A stretch of DNA of 27,590 bases from Symbiobacteriaceae bacterium (GTDB lineage: Bacteria; Bacillota_E; Symbiobacteriia; Symbiobacteriales; Symbiobacteriaceae). The stretch spans positions 1 to 27,590 of the forward strand of contig DAHVXO010000256.1 of the NCBI GenBank assembly GCA_027356675.1, in the 5' to 3' direction. This document shows, one piece after another, positions 7,376 to 15,202 of this stretch. The translations under genes were made by a program, and so were the position numbers. Below the pieces are notes generated by a model. The model searched no databases and was not told where the DNA came from. It saw only the letters and a program-made list of their open reading frames with translations. The first letter of the stretch is position 1, and each line of letters opens with the position of its first letter.

Positions 7376-8359
7376 TCACTGAATTTGGATTCTGCCCGTG
7401 ATCGGGGTGACCCTGATGGTTCGCGAGTTTCTCCCGCTCTGGTTCTGAACTGTGACACTGGGAGCAGCGACCGTGATCTCGTCCAGGGCCATAATCAGCA
7501 GCCCATCGCGATTGGTGGCCGGCACGAAGACAAAGCGAATGTAACGGACCGGTTGGGTCAGTTCAAAGGCTGGGCACGCCCGCCACCAGTCAAAGCCGCT
7601 AGGGCTTTGGGTCGCCGACGGGAAGGGGGCTGTCAGTGTGCCTAACGATTGCCACTGTGAAGCATTGGGGGGTGTTGACCCAGTGACGCTTGACCAGTCA
7701 AGTCTGACGGAGACTGGAAAGCTAACCGGATTGTTGACGAGGTCTTCAAGGACGTCCGGGCAGACTATCCCAGGCGTGCGAACTGTCCCCAGGTCGAGCG
7801 TGATTGTCACTTCAGACTGGTCAGTCCAGGTGTTGGATTGCGGGTCGTCTGTGACGCCTACGTCCCATCCGGTCAGGACGCTGTTCAGGTACTGAGTCCA
7901 GCTCTTGGACCCGGTGTCAGCCACGGTCGTCTGGGTCTTCAGTACCAGGGGGTTTGGCCAAGCCGTTCGGCCCGTGGGCTCGAAAACGAGGCACTGGAAA
8001 GTGGCGCCGGCGAGTGCGGTTTGGAACTGAGCGCCGAGCTGAACTCGCCTGAATGTCTGGTAGTCCGGCGATGCACACGTGTCTGCAGCCGTCTGGGTCG
8101 TTGCGCTCTGCAGGTCATAGGAGTTGCTCGCAAAGTCGAAAGAGAGACGTGCTCGCTTTCCCTCACGCTGGGCCTGCGCCTGTACTAGCCTGATGTCGGC
8201 GGAAAGGACCGCCGTCGCATCTCGCAGGCGGATCGCATCTGCCGTGACGGAGTAGGTCGGAGCTGCCAGCGCTGCCATCAAGCCGATAATCCCACACACA
8301 AGAACCACTTCAAGAAGGGTGTACCCGCTTTGGTGCCTCCCGTAGGCGTAGTGTCCCAA
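7376..8359 (-). CDS. FimT/GspH-like pseudopilin with a nested discoidin-like domain
   Basis: Minor pilin or pseudopilin, probably part of a tip/priming complex. The short leader ends SG^YTLLEVVL, a prepilin peptidase site with cleavage after Gly12 and Glu at +5. A hydrophobic helix (about 13-36) leads into the GspH/FimT strand pattern (RDATAVLSADIRLVQAQAQ, RARLSFDF, then CLVFEPTGR at 123-131). The usual closing strand of the family (RTIRVTPITGRIQIQ) appears only at 313-327. The intervening residues of about 145-300 look like an F5/8 type C (discoidin) beta-sandwich: SNTWTDQSEVTITLDLGTV, PVSVRLDWSS, SQWQSLGTL, VRYIRFVFVP and ALDEITV. At 327 residues it is about twice the family length. The start is TTG with AGGGGGG 6 bases upstream. 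Surface carbohydrate or polymer binding is inferred. Confidence 0.8.
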   Translation of the reverse strand: MGHYAYGRHQSGYTLLEVVLVCGIIGLMAALAAPTYSVTADAIRLRDATAVLSADIRLVQAQAQREGKRARLSFDFASNSYDLQSATTQTAADTCASPDYQTFRRVQLGAQFQTALAGATFQCLVFEPTGRTAWPNPLVLKTQTTVADTGSKSWTQYLNSVLTGWDVGVTDDPQSNTWTDQSEVTITLDLGTVRTPGIVCPDVLEDLVNNPVSFPVSVRLDWSSVTGSTPPNASQWQSLGTLTAPFPSATQSPSGFDWWRACPAFELTQPVRYIRFVFVPATNRDGLLIMALDEITVAAPSVTVQNQSGRNSRTIRVTPITGRIQIQ

Positions 8360-8362
8360 GAC

Positions 8363-8938
8363 CTACCCCCCTTGCTCGCAGTAGTCACTGTCCCATGTCG
8401 GCTTGGGGCGACACCAGATATGGTTGTAGTAGACGGTTACATTGGTAGGTGGAATGATGACCAGCCATCCGTACGATGTGCGGACGGGATTGCTTTCCCT
8501 GACCTTCCAGCGTACTGCCACCGGAACGATGTCGCGTGACTGAGCGGTGTTCCCGATCGTGATGAACTTGTTCGTTCGTTTGAGAACGTCTATGCAGTAG
8601 CTGGGACCTGTTGGGTCTGGGGAACCCTGTGCGGTTGGGACGCACGGTGAAAACCCCTGGGATGCAGGTGAAAGGGCCGGATCGGGCGCACTGGCGGCGA
8701 AGGTCGCACTATTGGCCGCTCGCCGGGCAGCATCCTGGAGGCCAGACCAGATAAGCGTTTGAGCTTGCGCAACGTCGGGTTCCAACCGTCCGGCCCGCAG
8801 TTCGGACTTTGCCTGGAGCGCCACCCCAGCGCCCATCATGGCGAGAACCAGGACAGCCCCCATGACCGTGACCAGGGCCATGCCGTCCTGCTTCGGCCAC
8901 AATCTAGCGAATGTGCCACTTGCCCATGGCCTGTTCAA
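8363..8938 (-). CDS. PilX-like minor pilin
   Basis: Short pilin-like protein. After a leader of about 19 residues it reads DG^MALVTVMGAVLVLAMMGAG, the PilX/GspK-style N-terminus in which the residue after the cleaved Gly is followed by AL and a long hydrophobic helix. The usual Glu at +5 is absent, as in GspK-type tip pseudopilins. The soluble part holds several cysteines (CVP, YCID, WCRP and the final DYCEQGG) that could form disulfides outside the cell. I choose the TTG at 8938 because GGAGGG lies 7 bases before it; a GTG five codons earlier has no clear ribosome site. It overlaps the end of the upstream PilW-like gene by 35 bp and ends 3 bp before the fimT-like gene. Confidence 0.75.
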   Translation of the reverse strand: MNRPWASGTFARLWPKQDGMALVTVMGAVLVLAMMGAGVALQAKSELRAGRLEPDVAQAQTLIWSGLQDAARRAANSATFAASAPDPALSPASQGFSPCVPTAQGSPDPTGPSYCIDVLKRTNKFITIGNTAQSRDIVPVAVRWKVRESNPVRTSYGWLVIIPPTNVTVYYNHIWCRPKPTWDSDYCEQGG

Positions 8939-9509
8939 CGTCGTTCCCTCCACCCGGCTGCACTTGCTGCCGATGTGCGTTTAGGACCACCGACACCGTC
9001 CGCTTCACACCGTTGACGGTTACATCAAAGTAGGACGGGTTGTCAGGTGCGGTATTGGGAATCAGGTTGTTCGCCAGAACCTGATGGGAATAGACCTTCC
9101 CCGGTGATTGGATATCACTCACTTCGCGGACTAGTTGGTCGCCATCCAAGGTGTATTGCACGAGGAGCGATCGAACCTGGCTCAGCCAGCCCGGCCAGCC
9201 GTCGGAGATCCAGCCGGGGTCCCAGCCGGTTTGGTCGAGCTTGGGCTGATAACCCGTGACCTGTAACTGGTCCGTCCCGGCAGGAACGCCATACCACTGA
9301 CCGTAGGTGATGTCCTCGCCCAACTGCCCTAGTGCCATTCGCAGCTGCTCCGCTTGATCGCCCCAATCCAATGTCGACCGGGAGAACGCTTGGGCGGCGA
9401 CGAGCACCCCGCCGGTCAAGACCAGGACCGAGGCGAGAATAAGCATCGCCAGCATGAGTTCAACCAGGGTGAAGCCTTGTTGGTGTGATCCACTTGGGTT
9501 GTGACTCAA
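8904..9509 (-). CDS. PilW/GspJ-like minor pilin
   Basis: Prepilin of 201 residues with the cleavage site QQG^FTLVELMLAML near residue 12, Glu at +5, and a hydrophobic helix to about residue 38. The next segment (AEQLRMALGQLGEDITYGQWYG) matches the PilW/GspJ pattern in which the helix continues and then turns into the globular head. The head has several Gln/Trp/Gly-rich beta-type stretches and no cysteine. The start is TTG; it overlaps the stop of the upstream fusion gene as TTGA, and GGGGTGG lies about 7 bases before it. It belongs to the same translationally coupled minor pilin cassette. Which minor pilin it is by strict family is uncertain. Confidence 0.8.
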   Translation of the reverse strand: MSHNPSGSHQQGFTLVELMLAMLILASVLVLTGGVLVAAQAFSRSTLDWGDQAEQLRMALGQLGEDITYGQWYGVPAGTDQLQVTGYQPKLDQTGWDPGWISDGWPGWLSQVRSLLVQYTLDGDQLVREVSDIQSPGKVYSHQVLANNLIPNTAPDNPSYFDVTVNGVKRTVSVVLNAHRQQVQPGGGNDVEQAMGKWHIR

Positions 9510-10273
9510 CGCCTCACCACCCCGGTTAGGGACGCCTCACCGCCACTGAGCGGTTGTACTCCCTTGCAGTTGGGACAGGACACCGCCACCGTTACCCACC
9601 AAGCGTTGGGGGTGTTGTGGTGACGCGTGTTGACTGACACAAAGTAGTCCCCGATCGGCACCGAGCGGTCGCTTGGACCAGTCGGGGAGTTCATTGCCTC
9701 GACTGAAGCCTCGGCGAAGTACTGGCGGGCAAGGCCAACCGCGTGGGTTCTCCGCTGGGCGGCTACGGCGGATTGCCGTCCGACGGAAATCGTCTGGAAG
9801 ACCGCTGCCGCGGTCAAGGTCAACAGCAGGACCGCCACCAGAACCTCCACCAGGGTGAAACCCGACTGGTCTGCGAGGTGCCGGCCGCGCCTCATCAGCG
9901 CAACGGCCGTGGAGGCAATGACTAGTCCTGCAAGCATGGCCCACCCAGCGCCTGGTCCACCCACCAGCGATGCTACAGCGGTGGCCAGGCCAGACCCAAC
10001 TTCAACAAGGACATACGTGCGATGGATACGCAAAGTGCAGTACCTGCACCGACCCCGGAGCCAGAGAAAGCTCAGGACAGGGACCAGGTCGAGGGCTCCC
10101 AGATGATGGCCACAACTGGGGCAGTGGGACCCCGGCCACACAATCGATCGCCGGAGCGGTACCCGATGGAGAATGACCGTGCAAAAGCTGCCGATCGCAA
10201 GGCCCAAGGGCATGAACCAGAGGCCGGCCACGAGCAGGGAAAGCCGTTGCCCTGAGCCGAACGCGTCAAGCAT
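9506..10273 (-). CDS. Fusion: prepilin peptidase N-terminal domain + PilV/GspI-like prepilin
   Basis: The first 125 or so residues match the N-terminal (DiS_P_DiS) part of prepilin peptidase PilD: a membrane helix (about 12-34), GSFCTVILHRVPL, the zinc tetrad C51, C54, C76 and C79 in PGSHCPSCG and LRGRCRYC, and RTYVLVEVGSG starting the next helix. The two catalytic Asp segments of the A24 protease are absent. After the second helix (about 108-127) and a short RRGRHLADQ linker comes SG^FTLVEVLVAVLLL, a normal prepilin site (Gly138, Glu143), then a pilin helix and a head with one CPNC pair. The ATG has AGGGGG 8 bases upstream and the frame is intact. The N-domain alone cannot be the protease; a methylation or scaffold role, or a remnant, are the options. 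Confidence 0.85.
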   Translation of the reverse strand: MLDAFGSGQRLSLLVAGLWFMPLGLAIGSFCTVILHRVPLRRSIVWPGSHCPSCGHHLGALDLVPVLSFLWLRGRCRYCTLRIHRTYVLVEVGSGLATAVASLVGGPGAGWAMLAGLVIASTAVALMRRGRHLADQSGFTLVEVLVAVLLLTLTAAAVFQTISVGRQSAVAAQRRTHAVGLARQYFAEASVEAMNSPTGPSDRSVPIGDYFVSVNTRHHNTPNAWWVTVAVSCPNCKGVQPLSGGEASLTGVVRR

Positions 10274-10326
10274 TGAACTTCCCCCTTCCCAGAGGTACCC
10301 GAGGCGAAATGTCCAGTGCAGCCCAA

Positions 10327-10352
10327 AGGGGGCCAGTACGCACCAGCCCCCT
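10327..10352 (-). terminator. Hairpin after pilA (partial terminator or attenuator)
   Basis: AGGGGGC and GCCCCCT form a 7-bp GC stem with a 12-base loop, and on the minus strand TTT then GGG follows. It lies 22 bases after the pilA stop and before the minor pilin genes. The weak T-run suggests partial termination or 3' end protection, which would keep pilA mRNA above that of the minor pilins. Confidence 0.5.
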
Positions 10353-10374
10353 GAGGTCTGTTATGGTGTCTCAG

Positions 10375-10941
10375 CTAGTTGTTCACGATGTCCGCGTCCA
10401 GGGGCGTGATATACGTTGTGTCGGCCGCTGCGAACATGGCGCACCCGGCGGCCACGTCGGCGTTGAGGGGGCCTGTGGCCACGGAGGCGTCATAGCCCAG
10501 ATCAGTGGTGCTGATGGTCACCGCACCGGAGACCCACCGCCCTGAACCCGTGCCGCATGCGACCTTGACAGAGCCGCTGTTGTTGCGCGGGTCGACGAAG
10601 AGGTAATACCCGCCAGTGTCGTTGGTGACCATGATGTAGCCCTTGCCATACCCGTTCTTGAACGTCGTGTTCGCCTTCACGTAACCGCCCATGAGCGCTG
10701 TCTTAACACTTGAGGCACCACCGGACGGGTAGGCGTTGTTGTCGAAGTAGTAGCGCTCCAGGGCGCTTGAGATCGTCTGCATGTCCGCTTGTCCGGGGGC
10801 CTTCTTGGACTTGTTGATGGCCTCAAAGAGCTTGGGCGCCGCAAAGGTCGCAAGCAGCGCGATAATGGCCACCACCACCAGGAGCTCGATCAGAGTGAAG
10901 CCCTCTTCCATGCGACGCAACTGGGTAACGCGGTTCAGCAC
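10375..10941 (-). CDS. pilA: Major type IV pilin (PilA-like)
   Basis: Structural pilus subunit. With the GTG at 10941 the product is 188 residues with a 14-residue leader ending in MEEG^FTLIELLVVVAIIALLATFAAP, the classic class IVa N-terminus (Glu at +5, Pro at +22). The head begins with a GspG-like ERYYFDNNAYPSGG segment and ends with two cysteines (VACGTG and AAGCAMF) that could form a C-terminal disulfide loop. I choose the GTG because AAGGAGG (10951-10957) sits 9 bases before it; an upstream start would place this site inside the gene. It has its own near-consensus promoter directly upstream and a hairpin downstream, as expected for the most abundant subunit. Confidence 0.92.
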   Translation of the reverse strand: MLNRVTQLRRMEEGFTLIELLVVVAIIALLATFAAPKLFEAINKSKKAPGQADMQTISSALERYYFDNNAYPSGGASSVKTALMGGYVKANTTFKNGYGKGYIMVTNDTGGYYLFVDPRNNSGSVKVACGTGSGRWVSGAVTISTTDLGYDASVATGPLNADVAAGCAMFAAADTTYITPLDADIVNN

Positions 10942-10950
10942 TTCACGGTT

Positions 10951-10957
10951 CCTCCTT
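10951..10957 (-). promoter_or_regulatory. Strong ribosome binding site of pilA
   Basis: AAGGAGG on the minus strand is a near-perfect Shine-Dalgarno sequence 9 bases before the GTG at 10941, and it decides the pilA start. Confidence 0.85.
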
Positions 10958-10985
10958 CTGTTCGAATGTGAGTTAGTTATTCCCA

Positions 10986-11014
10986 ATTATAGGTTGATTT
11001 TGTTTCATGGTCAA
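10986..11014 (-). promoter_or_regulatory. pilA promoter, near-consensus sigma-70
   Basis: On the minus strand TTGACC (11009-11014) and TATAAT (10986-10991) are separated by exactly 17 bp in an AT-rich stretch between pilC and pilA. Five of six and six of six bases match the housekeeping consensus. This is the best promoter sequence in the window and would give pilA high independent expression. Confidence 0.9.
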
Positions 11015-11053
11015 GGTTTTTTCGCCAGGTTTTCCATTTGTTGGTCACTGGCA

Positions 11054-12271
11054 TCACTCGATGGCGCTCCACAAGTTGAAGATGGGAAGCATCATGGAGG
11101 CTACGATGAAGCCCACGGTAAGAGCCAGCCCCACAATGATTGCGGGTTCAAGGCTGGATGAAAGGCGCTCAGCCGTTCGCTGGACATCTTCCTCATAGAA
11201 ATCGGCGACTTTTCCAAGCATCTCTTCCAGCGTTCCGGTCTCTTCGCCAACACTGGTCATCTCCAGCACCATCGCAGGGAATACACCGGACCGGCGCAGT
11301 GGCACCACGAGGTTCTGCCCCTGCCTGACCTCCTCCAGGGCGTCGCGGACGGCGGAGGCGATGACCCGGTTCCCGACCGTGCGCTCAACGACGGCCAGCG
11401 CCTTCAGAATGGTAATCCCGCTCGACAGTAAACCGCCAAGTGTCCGCGAGAACCGGGCGATGGACTGTTTGCCCACCATGGGGCCAAAGATTGGGGTTTT
11501 CAAGATCACCCGATCCCAAGCCATGGCTCCCGACTCGTTGCGGAGCCAGTAGCGCAGACCCGCCGTACCGGCTACCACCGCAGCTCCGCCGATCAACCAG
11601 TATGACCGCACCCGGGTACTCAGGGCGATCAGGATCCGGGTGGGTAGCGGCAGTTCCGCGCCCATGTCTGCGTAAACCTGAATGAACCGGGGCACGACAA
11701 AAATCATCAGAAAGACTACAACCAGAATGGCCACACATGTGACGATCATGGGGTAGACCAGCGCTGATCGCACCTTCTGCCTGATGATCTCCTCCTTTTC
11801 GAGGTGCACTGCCAGGCGAGCCAGCACCTCATCCAGAATGCCGCCCACCTCACCGGCTGCGATCATCTGCACCATGATGGTCGGAAAAGCGGTGCCCTGT
11901 CGGGCGAAGGCCGTTGCCAAGCTCTCCCCTGACTCCACATCGACGGCAACCTGCGCGAGGGCCCGCCGCAGTCTCGGGTTGGCGGACTGGCGTGATAGCA
12001 CCTTGAGCGCCGTCACGACAGGTAGTCCCGCGTTAATCATGGTGGCGAACTGCCGAGCGAACACAGCCAGTTCGGCGCCGCTGGTCTTCCTGGTGAAGAG
12101 CCCGCGGCGATCCTGGAGGACTACCTGGAGGTCCCGATCCTTCTCAACGCCCACCACAAGAAAGCCCTGATTGCGGAGACGACCGATCAGCTCGCGCTCG
12201 GACTCGGCATCTGCCCGGCCACGCACTAACCGCCCGCCAGAATCCCTGGCCCGATACACCCACGCCGGCAT
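11054..12271 (-). CDS. pilC: Type IV pilus platform protein PilC
   Basis: Polytopic inner-membrane protein (GspF family) that the PilB and PilT motors act on to add or remove pilin. The 405-residue sequence starts MPAWVYRARDSGG, the family N-terminus. It has two T2SSF repeats: FARQFATMINAGLPVVTAL at about 71-89 and IARFSRTLGGLLSSGITIL at about 275-293. Membrane helices are at about 171-193, 223-240 and 375-398. The motifs MIAAGEVGGILDEVL and MTSVGEETGTLEEML mark the same point in each repeat. Length is normal. The ATG follows pilT by 25 bp with GAGGGGGTGG upstream. Confidence 0.95.
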   Translation of the reverse strand: MPAWVYRARDSGGRLVRGRADAESERELIGRLRNQGFLVVGVEKDRDLQVVLQDRRGLFTRKTSGAELAVFARQFATMINAGLPVVTALKVLSRQSANPRLRRALAQVAVDVESGESLATAFARQGTAFPTIMVQMIAAGEVGGILDEVLARLAVHLEKEEIIRQKVRSALVYPMIVTCVAILVVVFLMIFVVPRFIQVYADMGAELPLPTRILIALSTRVRSYWLIGGAAVVAGTAGLRYWLRNESGAMAWDRVILKTPIFGPMVGKQSIARFSRTLGGLLSSGITILKALAVVERTVGNRVIASAVRDALEEVRQGQNLVVPLRRSGVFPAMVLEMTSVGEETGTLEEMLGKVADFYEEDVQRTAERLSSSLEPAIIVGLALTVGFIVASMMLPIFNLWSAIE

Positions 12272-12296
12272 GTCGTCTCACCACCCCCTCGATGAT

Positions 12297-13394
12297 TCAG
12301 CGGTCCTGAGACCGGTTGGCGGCTCCGAATGGTGTCTGCCCGTTCGACGTCTGAGCCGCAACGGTTTCCTCCTGTTGAAACGCTTGGTAGTCCTCCTGGC
12401 TGACCAACCCACGATCGAATAACTCCTTCACTGAAGCCTCCATAGTGCGCATCCCCAGCTTGCCTCCGGTCTGGATTGCCGAGAGGATTTGGTGGGTCTT
12501 TCCCTCCCGGATGAGGTTGCGGACCGCGGGGGTGACGATCAGGATTTCCAGCGCGGCGATTCGACCAGGGCGGTCCCGCCGGGGGAAGAGGCGCTGCGCG
12601 ACGACACCCTGAAGGGTACTGCCCAACTGCACCTTGACCTGCTGCTGCTGTTCAGGCGGAAAGACGTCGATGATCCGGTCGATGGTGCAAGATGCGTCGT
12701 TCGTGTGGAGCGTAGCGAAGACGAGGTGCCCCGTCTCCGCGGCCTGCAAGCAGATGCGAATGGTCTCCAAATCACGCATCTCACCTAGGAGAATCACGTT
12801 GGGGTCCTGTCGCAGTGCGGATCGCAGGCCCCGTGTGAAGGAGTCTGTATCAGATCCGATTTCGCGTTGATTGACGACACTGCGCTTGTGGCGGTGAAGG
12901 AACTCAATGGGGTCCTCCAGGGTGATGATGTGGCGGTCGTATTTCTCGTTGATGAGGTCTACCAGGGCCGCTAGCGTTGTCGACTTGCCGCTGCCGGTGG
13001 GCCCGGTGACCACTACCAGTCCGTGGGGTTTGTCGCAGAAGTGGGCGAGGGTATCGGGCAGATTGAGCTCCTGGAGCGACATGATGTGGAACGGAATGGT
13101 ACGGAGGGCGAGGGCAGGGGTGCCGCGTTGGCAATAGGCGTTGACCCGAAATCGCCCCAATCCATGGATGGCATAGGAGAAATCCGCCTCACCGCTTTCC
13201 CGATACTCGTCCTGCTTCCCGGGCGGGATCAGACGACCGCACAGTTCCTCCATCTCTGGTCCGGTGATCGGAAGTGCACCCCGTCGAATGATGCGGCCAT
13301 GGATCCGGAAGATGGGTGGTTGAGCCTCGCAGAGGTGGATGTCCGAGGCGTCTTCCTGCATGGCTTCACGTAGCAGGTCGTCGATGTCAAGCAC
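12297..13394 (-). CDS. pilT: Pilus retraction ATPase PilT
   Basis: Cytoplasmic hexameric ATPase that depolymerises the pilus and powers twitching. The 365-residue protein has Walker A GPTGSGKST at 131-139, the Asp box ITLEDPIEF (157-165), Walker B VILLGEMRD (200-208) and the His box GHLVFATLHTND (222-233). It also has AVRNLIREGK at 290-299, which matches the PilT-specific AIRNLIRE motif needed for retraction and separates it from PilB. The C-terminal 25 residues are a polar Gln/Thr-rich tail. The start is GTG with GGGAGGTGG upstream. It lies 16 bp after pilB, so extension and retraction motors share one transcript. Confidence 0.95.
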   Translation of the reverse strand: MLDIDDLLREAMQEDASDIHLCEAQPPIFRIHGRIIRRGALPITGPEMEELCGRLIPPGKQDEYRESGEADFSYAIHGLGRFRVNAYCQRGTPALALRTIPFHIMSLQELNLPDTLAHFCDKPHGLVVVTGPTGSGKSTTLAALVDLINEKYDRHIITLEDPIEFLHRHKRSVVNQREIGSDTDSFTRGLRSALRQDPNVILLGEMRDLETIRICLQAAETGHLVFATLHTNDASCTIDRIIDVFPPEQQQQVKVQLGSTLQGVVAQRLFPRRDRPGRIAALEILIVTPAVRNLIREGKTHQILSAIQTGGKLGMRTMEASVKELFDRGLVSQEDYQAFQQEETVAAQTSNGQTPFGAANRSQDR

Positions 13395-13410
13395 CCGGTG
13401 CCACCTCCCG

Positions 13411-15087
13411 CTATGTGTCGCCGAAGTCGGCGACCCGAAACACCTCTTCGGGCGTCGTTAAGCCCTCCAGCGCCTTTTCAAGGCCATTGGTGATCAATCG
13501 CTGCATACCGTCCGCGACAGCCTGCTCGCGGATACCAGCAGTAGTCGTGCGGCCTGTCACAAGTTCCTGGATCGCCGGGCTCACGCATAGGAACTCAAAT
13601 GCCGCAAAGCGCCCCAGGTACCCGGTCCCACTACAACGGGGGCACCCCTTGGCATGGTAGAGTGTGATGCGCCCAGAAGGGTCCAGGCGGCACCCATAAG
13701 CGCGGAATGGCTCAGGGTCTGCGGCGAAGGGTTCGCGGCACTGCGGACAGAGCCGGCGCATGAGTCGCTGCGCCAAAACGCCCAGCACCGATGAGGCGAT
13801 CAGGTAGGGCTCGATGCCCATGTCCATCAACCTTGTGAGCGCGCCTGCGGCGTCATTGGTATGTAAGGTCGAGAGCACCAGGTGGCCGGTCAGCGCAGAC
13901 CGTACGGCAACGTCGGCAGTCTCGCTATCACGGATTTCACCGACCATGATGATGTTCGGGTCCTGGCGCAAAATGGCCCGTAGCCCATCAGCGAAGGTGA
14001 GCCCGGCCTTCGGGTTGACTTGGACGTGGTTGATACCGCCCAGTTGGTACTCAACCGGGTCCTCGATGGTTACGATGTTCTTCGCACTCGAGTTCACGTA
14101 AGCAAGCGTGGACATGAGGGTTGAAGTCTTGCCGCTGCCGGTCGGTCCGGTCACCAGGACCATGCCGTGCGGCCGTCGGGCGCAAGCGGTGTACCACTCG
14201 AAAACCTGGGGGCTGAACCCGATGTCCTGCAGTTTGGGGAGGGCCCGGGATCGATCAAAGAGCCGCAGTACGACCTTTTCCCCAAATACCGTTGGGAGGG
14301 TGCTGACCCGCAAGTCTACGTTGCGGCCCTTGTCCCGCAGCTCGATTCGCCCGTCTTGCGGGGCGCGGCGCTCGGCGATGTCCAATCCAGCCAGAACCTT
14401 CAGGCGTGCCACAACGGCACTGTGGTATGACATGGGCGGGCTTACGATTTCGCGCAGGAAGCCATCTATGCGAAAGCGAACCCGGAACTGCCCATCGGCT
14501 GGTTCAATATGAATATCGCTGGCCTGGTCGCTGAGGGCCCGATCCACGAGTTCGTTGACAAGTTGTACCACCGGGGCATCGTCCGGGTCGGGCGGCAACA
14601 GGCCTTCTGACGAAGGATCGGCCTCTGGACTCGGGTCTCGCTGCCTGAGCGCAGCCAGGCGCTCGTACTGAGCGATCGCCTTGCGGACCCCGCTGACTGT
14701 GCAGGCGACTGGTTGGACGTTTCGGCGTGTCAGGTGCCGAATCTCGTCAAGTGAGAACACATCGAGCGGATCGGCCATGGCAACAAACAACTGGCCGAAT
14801 TCCTCGCGCAGCGGCAGGGCGTTGGTCTTGCGGGCAACCGAGGGCGGGATCAGCCGGGCATGGATCAGGTCGACCTGAAGGAGATGGTCAGGCACGAAGG
14901 GAATTCCCAGTTGTCCGGCGATGGCCCTGGCCACATCCGTTTCGGTCAAGTAGCCCAGCGCTACCAGCACCTCGCCTAACCGAAGGCTGGAGACCTTTTG
15001 CACCTCCAGCGCTTTAGCCAATTGGTCAGGGCGAATCAGGCCGGCCTGGATGAAGATGTCGCCCAGCGGCTTCTTGTCTGGGGCCAC
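13411..15087 (-). CDS. pilB: Pilus extension ATPase PilB
   Basis: Cytoplasmic GspE-family ATPase that drives pilin polymerisation. The 558-residue protein has an N-terminal MshEN-type domain (LGDIFIQAGLI, LGEVLVALGYLTETDVARAIAGQLGIPF; a family that in some members binds cyclic di-GMP) and the N2 domain (ASDIHIEP at 189-196). It then shows Walker A GPTGSGKT (314-321), Asp box IEDPVEY (341-347), Walker B IIMVGEIRD (379-387), His box GHLVLSTLHTND (401-412), and the zinc tetracysteine C447, C450, C482, C485 typical of PilB. The start is GTG with GGGGGTGAGG upstream. It is the first gene of the pilus locus, with a promoter about 90 bp before it. Confidence 0.95.
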   Translation of the reverse strand: MAPDKKPLGDIFIQAGLIRPDQLAKALEVQKVSSLRLGEVLVALGYLTETDVARAIAGQLGIPFVPDHLLQVDLIHARLIPPSVARKTNALPLREEFGQLFVAMADPLDVFSLDEIRHLTRRNVQPVACTVSGVRKAIAQYERLAALRQRDPSPEADPSSEGLLPPDPDDAPVVQLVNELVDRALSDQASDIHIEPADGQFRVRFRIDGFLREIVSPPMSYHSAVVARLKVLAGLDIAERRAPQDGRIELRDKGRNVDLRVSTLPTVFGEKVVLRLFDRSRALPKLQDIGFSPQVFEWYTACARRPHGMVLVTGPTGSGKTSTLMSTLAYVNSSAKNIVTIEDPVEYQLGGINHVQVNPKAGLTFADGLRAILRQDPNIIMVGEIRDSETADVAVRSALTGHLVLSTLHTNDAAGALTRLMDMGIEPYLIASSVLGVLAQRLMRRLCPQCREPFAADPEPFRAYGCRLDPSGRITLYHAKGCPRCSGTGYLGRFAAFEFLCVSPAIQELVTGRTTTAGIREQAVADGMQRLITNGLEKALEGLTTPEEVFRVADFGDT

Positions 15088-15173
15088 AGCCTCACCCCCA
15101 GTTAGGCGATCTCAGGGCGCATAGGAAGTATATTCCACAAACCCTGCTCATCTCCTGCTGTATCGGCCCAAAA

Positions 15174-15202
15174 ATGATAAATATTGGAATTTGCGCCGCC
15201 AA
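15174..15202 (-). promoter_or_regulatory. Putative pilB promoter
   Basis: On the minus strand TTGGCG (15197-15202) and TATCAT (15174-15179) are spaced 17 bp apart, about 87 bp before the pilB start. The match is four of six and five of six bases. The leader of about 80 bases has no obvious strong hairpin. Confidence 0.6.

Noticed and set aside
6311..7645. Long plus-strand open frame of 444 codons opposite pilM
   Set aside because: It spans pilM and part of the neighbouring pseudopilin on the other strand and has no recognisable domain or ribosome site.
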